Below, in pieces: positions 5,141-6,109 of a stretch of 6,109 bases of DNA; position 1 is the first letter of the stretch, and every line of letters begins with the position of its first letter. Both the position numbers and the translations under genes were made by a program. The notes under the pieces are model-generated. The model was not told the origin of the DNA. It worked only from the letters and a program-made list of their open reading frames with translations, and searched no databases. The DNA is from Pseudomonadota bacterium (GTDB lineage: Bacteria > Pseudomonadota > Alphaproteobacteria > Parvibaculales > Parvibaculaceae): positions 1 to 6,109 of the forward strand of contig JAJXZC010000047.1 in assembly GCA_021780275.1 (NCBI GenBank). Reading direction: 5' to 3'.

Positions 5141-5932
5141 ATGGACCAGGCTCCGATCCTGTTCGACCGGACGGCCCACCGGCGCCGCCGCGACCGGGCC
5201 GCGGGGCGTGTGGCGCGCGTCGCCCCGGTGCTGCAGGAAGCGGCCGCGCGGCTGCTGGACCGGCTGGACGACACGACCCGCCGGTTCACGCGGGCCCTGG
5301 ATCTCGGCGGGCGCGGCGTGGTCGCGCCGATGCTGCGGGCGCGGGGAATCGCCACGGTAGCCTGCGACCTCTCCCCCGCCCTCGCGGCGCTCAACGGGCC
5401 GCCCTGCGTCGCGGCCGACGAGGAATGGCTGCCGTTCGCGCCGGGCGCCTTCGATCTCGTCGTGGCCAGCCTGTCGCTGCACTGGGCCAACGACCTGCCG
5501 GGCGTGCTGATCCAGTTGCGCCGGGCACTGGCCCCGGACGGGCTGCTGCTGGCGAGCGTGCCGGCGCTGGGGACGCTGCAGACGCTGCGCGAGTCGCTGA
5601 CCGAGGCCGAGGCGATGCTGACCGGCGGGGCGGCGCCGCGGGTGGCGCCCTTCCCGGACCTGCGCGACTGCGCCGGCCTGCTGCAGCGCGCGGGGTTCGT
5701 GCTGCCGGTGGCGGACGCGGAGCGGATCAGCCTGCGCTACCGCAACCCGGCCGGGGTGCTCGCCGACCTGCGTGACGCGGGAGAGACGAACGTCCTGACG
5801 GACCGGGCCCGGCTGATCCCGACCCGCCTGCTGTTCCCGGCGGCACTGGCGCGCCTGCCGACCGAGGCGGACGGGACGGTGGCGCTGGACCTGCGGCTGG
5901 CGATGCTGACGGGCTGGGCGCCCCCGGCCTGA
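5141..5932 (+). CDS. Class I SAM-dependent methyltransferase, BioC/NDUFAF5-like
   Basis: This is a 263-residue cytoplasmic Rossmann-fold methyltransferase. The N-terminus ILFDRTAHRRRRDRAAG matches the alphaproteobacterial family related to NDUFAF5 and BioC. SAM-binding motif I is ALDLGGRG (52-59), the acidic residue after strand 2 is D76 in ACDLS, and LPFAPGAFDLVVASLSLHWANDLPG (97-121) forms the motif II region. The C-terminal half has TLRESLTEAEAML, GGAAPRVAPFPDLRD, LLQRAGFVLPVAD and LTGWAPP, all typical of this group. NDUFAF5 hydroxylates a complex I subunit in mitochondria; BioC methylates malonyl-ACP for biotin synthesis. Which reaction, if either, applies here is not known. ATG 5141 is supported by the N-terminal motif, although the ribosome site is weak. 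Leucines are nearly all CTG. The gene is divergent from comF and convergent with moaA, with 7 nt between stops. Confidence 0.88.
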   Translation: MDQAPILFDRTAHRRRRDRAAGRVARVAPVLQEAAARLLDRLDDTTRRFTRALDLGGRGVVAPMLRARGIATVACDLSPALAALNGPPCVAADEEWLPFAPGAFDLVVASLSLHWANDLPGVLIQLRRALAPDGLLLASVPALGTLQTLRESLTEAEAMLTGGAAPRVAPFPDLRDCAGLLQRAGFVLPVADAERISLRYRNPAGVLADLRDAGETNVLTDRARLIPTRLLFPAALARLPTEADGTVALDLRLAMLTGWAPPA

Positions 5933-5939
5933 CGCCGCC

Positions 5940-6109
5940 TCAGCCGCCGGTGACGCTCATGTGCCGGCCCACGGCGGGACGGTTGGTGCGGTCGATGATG
6001 AAGTCGTGGCCCTTGGGCTTGCGGGCGATGGCGGCGCGCAGCGCGGCATCGAGCCCGGCATCGTCCACGCCGCTGCGCAGCACGCCGCGCAGGTCGGCCT
6101 GATCGTCCT
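5940..6109 (-). CDS. moaA: GTP 3',8-cyclase MoaA, C-terminal fragment (cut by window edge)
   Basis: The last 56 codons are present, ending [26 protein letters not shown] and a TGA at 5940-5942. MoaA is the radical-SAM enzyme that, with MoaC, turns GTP into the first precursor of molybdenum cofactor. The HxMSxTGG ending with the terminal Gly-Gly is a hallmark; the GG tail is needed for catalysis in characterised homologues. KP(K/R)GHDF just before it is also typical of alphaproteobacterial MoaA. The radical-SAM CxxxCxxC cluster and the start lie outside the window. Codon use matches the methyltransferase gene. Only 7 nt separate the two convergent stop codons and no terminator is visible there. 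Confidence 0.9.
   Translation of the reverse strand, partial: DDQADLRGVLRSGVDDAGLDAALRAAIARKPKGHDFIIDRTNRPAVGRHMSVTGG

Noticed and set aside
5079..5775. Extra open frames over the methyltransferase region on both strands
   Set aside because: GC-rich DNA leaves few stop codons in any frame. Only the 5141-5932 frame has conserved SAM-binding motifs.
1..6109. CRISPR array, tRNA or rRNA gene, transposase, defence system
   Set aside because: No regularly spaced direct repeats, tRNA-like cloverleaf, rRNA sequence or transposase/nuclease motifs were seen; nearly all bases are accounted for by the listed genes.

Overview
The window reads as two unrelated pieces of DNA joined near position 4820, so it is probably metagenomic. 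Positions 1 to about 4820 carry a tightly packed minus-strand operon that looks like Patescibacteria/CPR (Parcubacteria-like; this placement is inferred from protein style and gene order, not from a search). From about 4820 to the right end the DNA is visibly more GC-rich, uses CTG for leucine, and carries genes typical of an alphaproteobacterium, probably in Rhodospirillales/Acetobacteraceae (also inferred).

Left piece, read in the direction of transcription (right to left): the membrane core of a type IV prepilin peptidase (4199-4819, 5' end missing), then four pilin-like genes, FimT/GspH-like (3567-4232), PilW/GspJ-like (3052-3570), PilV/GspI-like (2285-3055) and PilX/GspK-like (1770-2288), then an NAD+-dependent DNA ligase, ligA (1740 down to the left edge, 3' end missing). 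The three pilin-pilin junctions are all 4-nt ATGA stop/start overlaps. The peptidase would process the four prepilins, which probably form the tip or initiation complex of a type IV pilus or pseudopilus used for attachment or DNA uptake. ligA follows 29 nt after the last pilin gene and may also have its own promoter.

Right piece: the first 66 codons of a ComF-type protein (minus strand), a short divergent promoter region (5018-5140), a BioC/NDUFAF5-like class I SAM methyltransferase (5141-5932, plus strand), and the convergent 3' end of moaA for molybdenum cofactor synthesis (5940-6109, minus strand).

The main points of interest are: (i) the in-frame ComF/prepilin-peptidase chimera at about 4820, most simply an assembly join at a shared CxxCG zinc motif; (ii) a 110-bp element with 23-bp perfect terminal inverted repeats lying in frame inside the leader of the PilV-like prepilin; (iii) a second, smaller palindrome in frame inside ligA, which together with (ii) suggests coding-region palindromic repeats like those of Rickettsia; (iv) a strong potential hairpin just before the PilW start; and (v) a LigA that has lost NAD+ (NMN)-contact residues and two zinc cysteines. 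No RNA gene, CRISPR array, insertion sequence or complete new defence system is visible.
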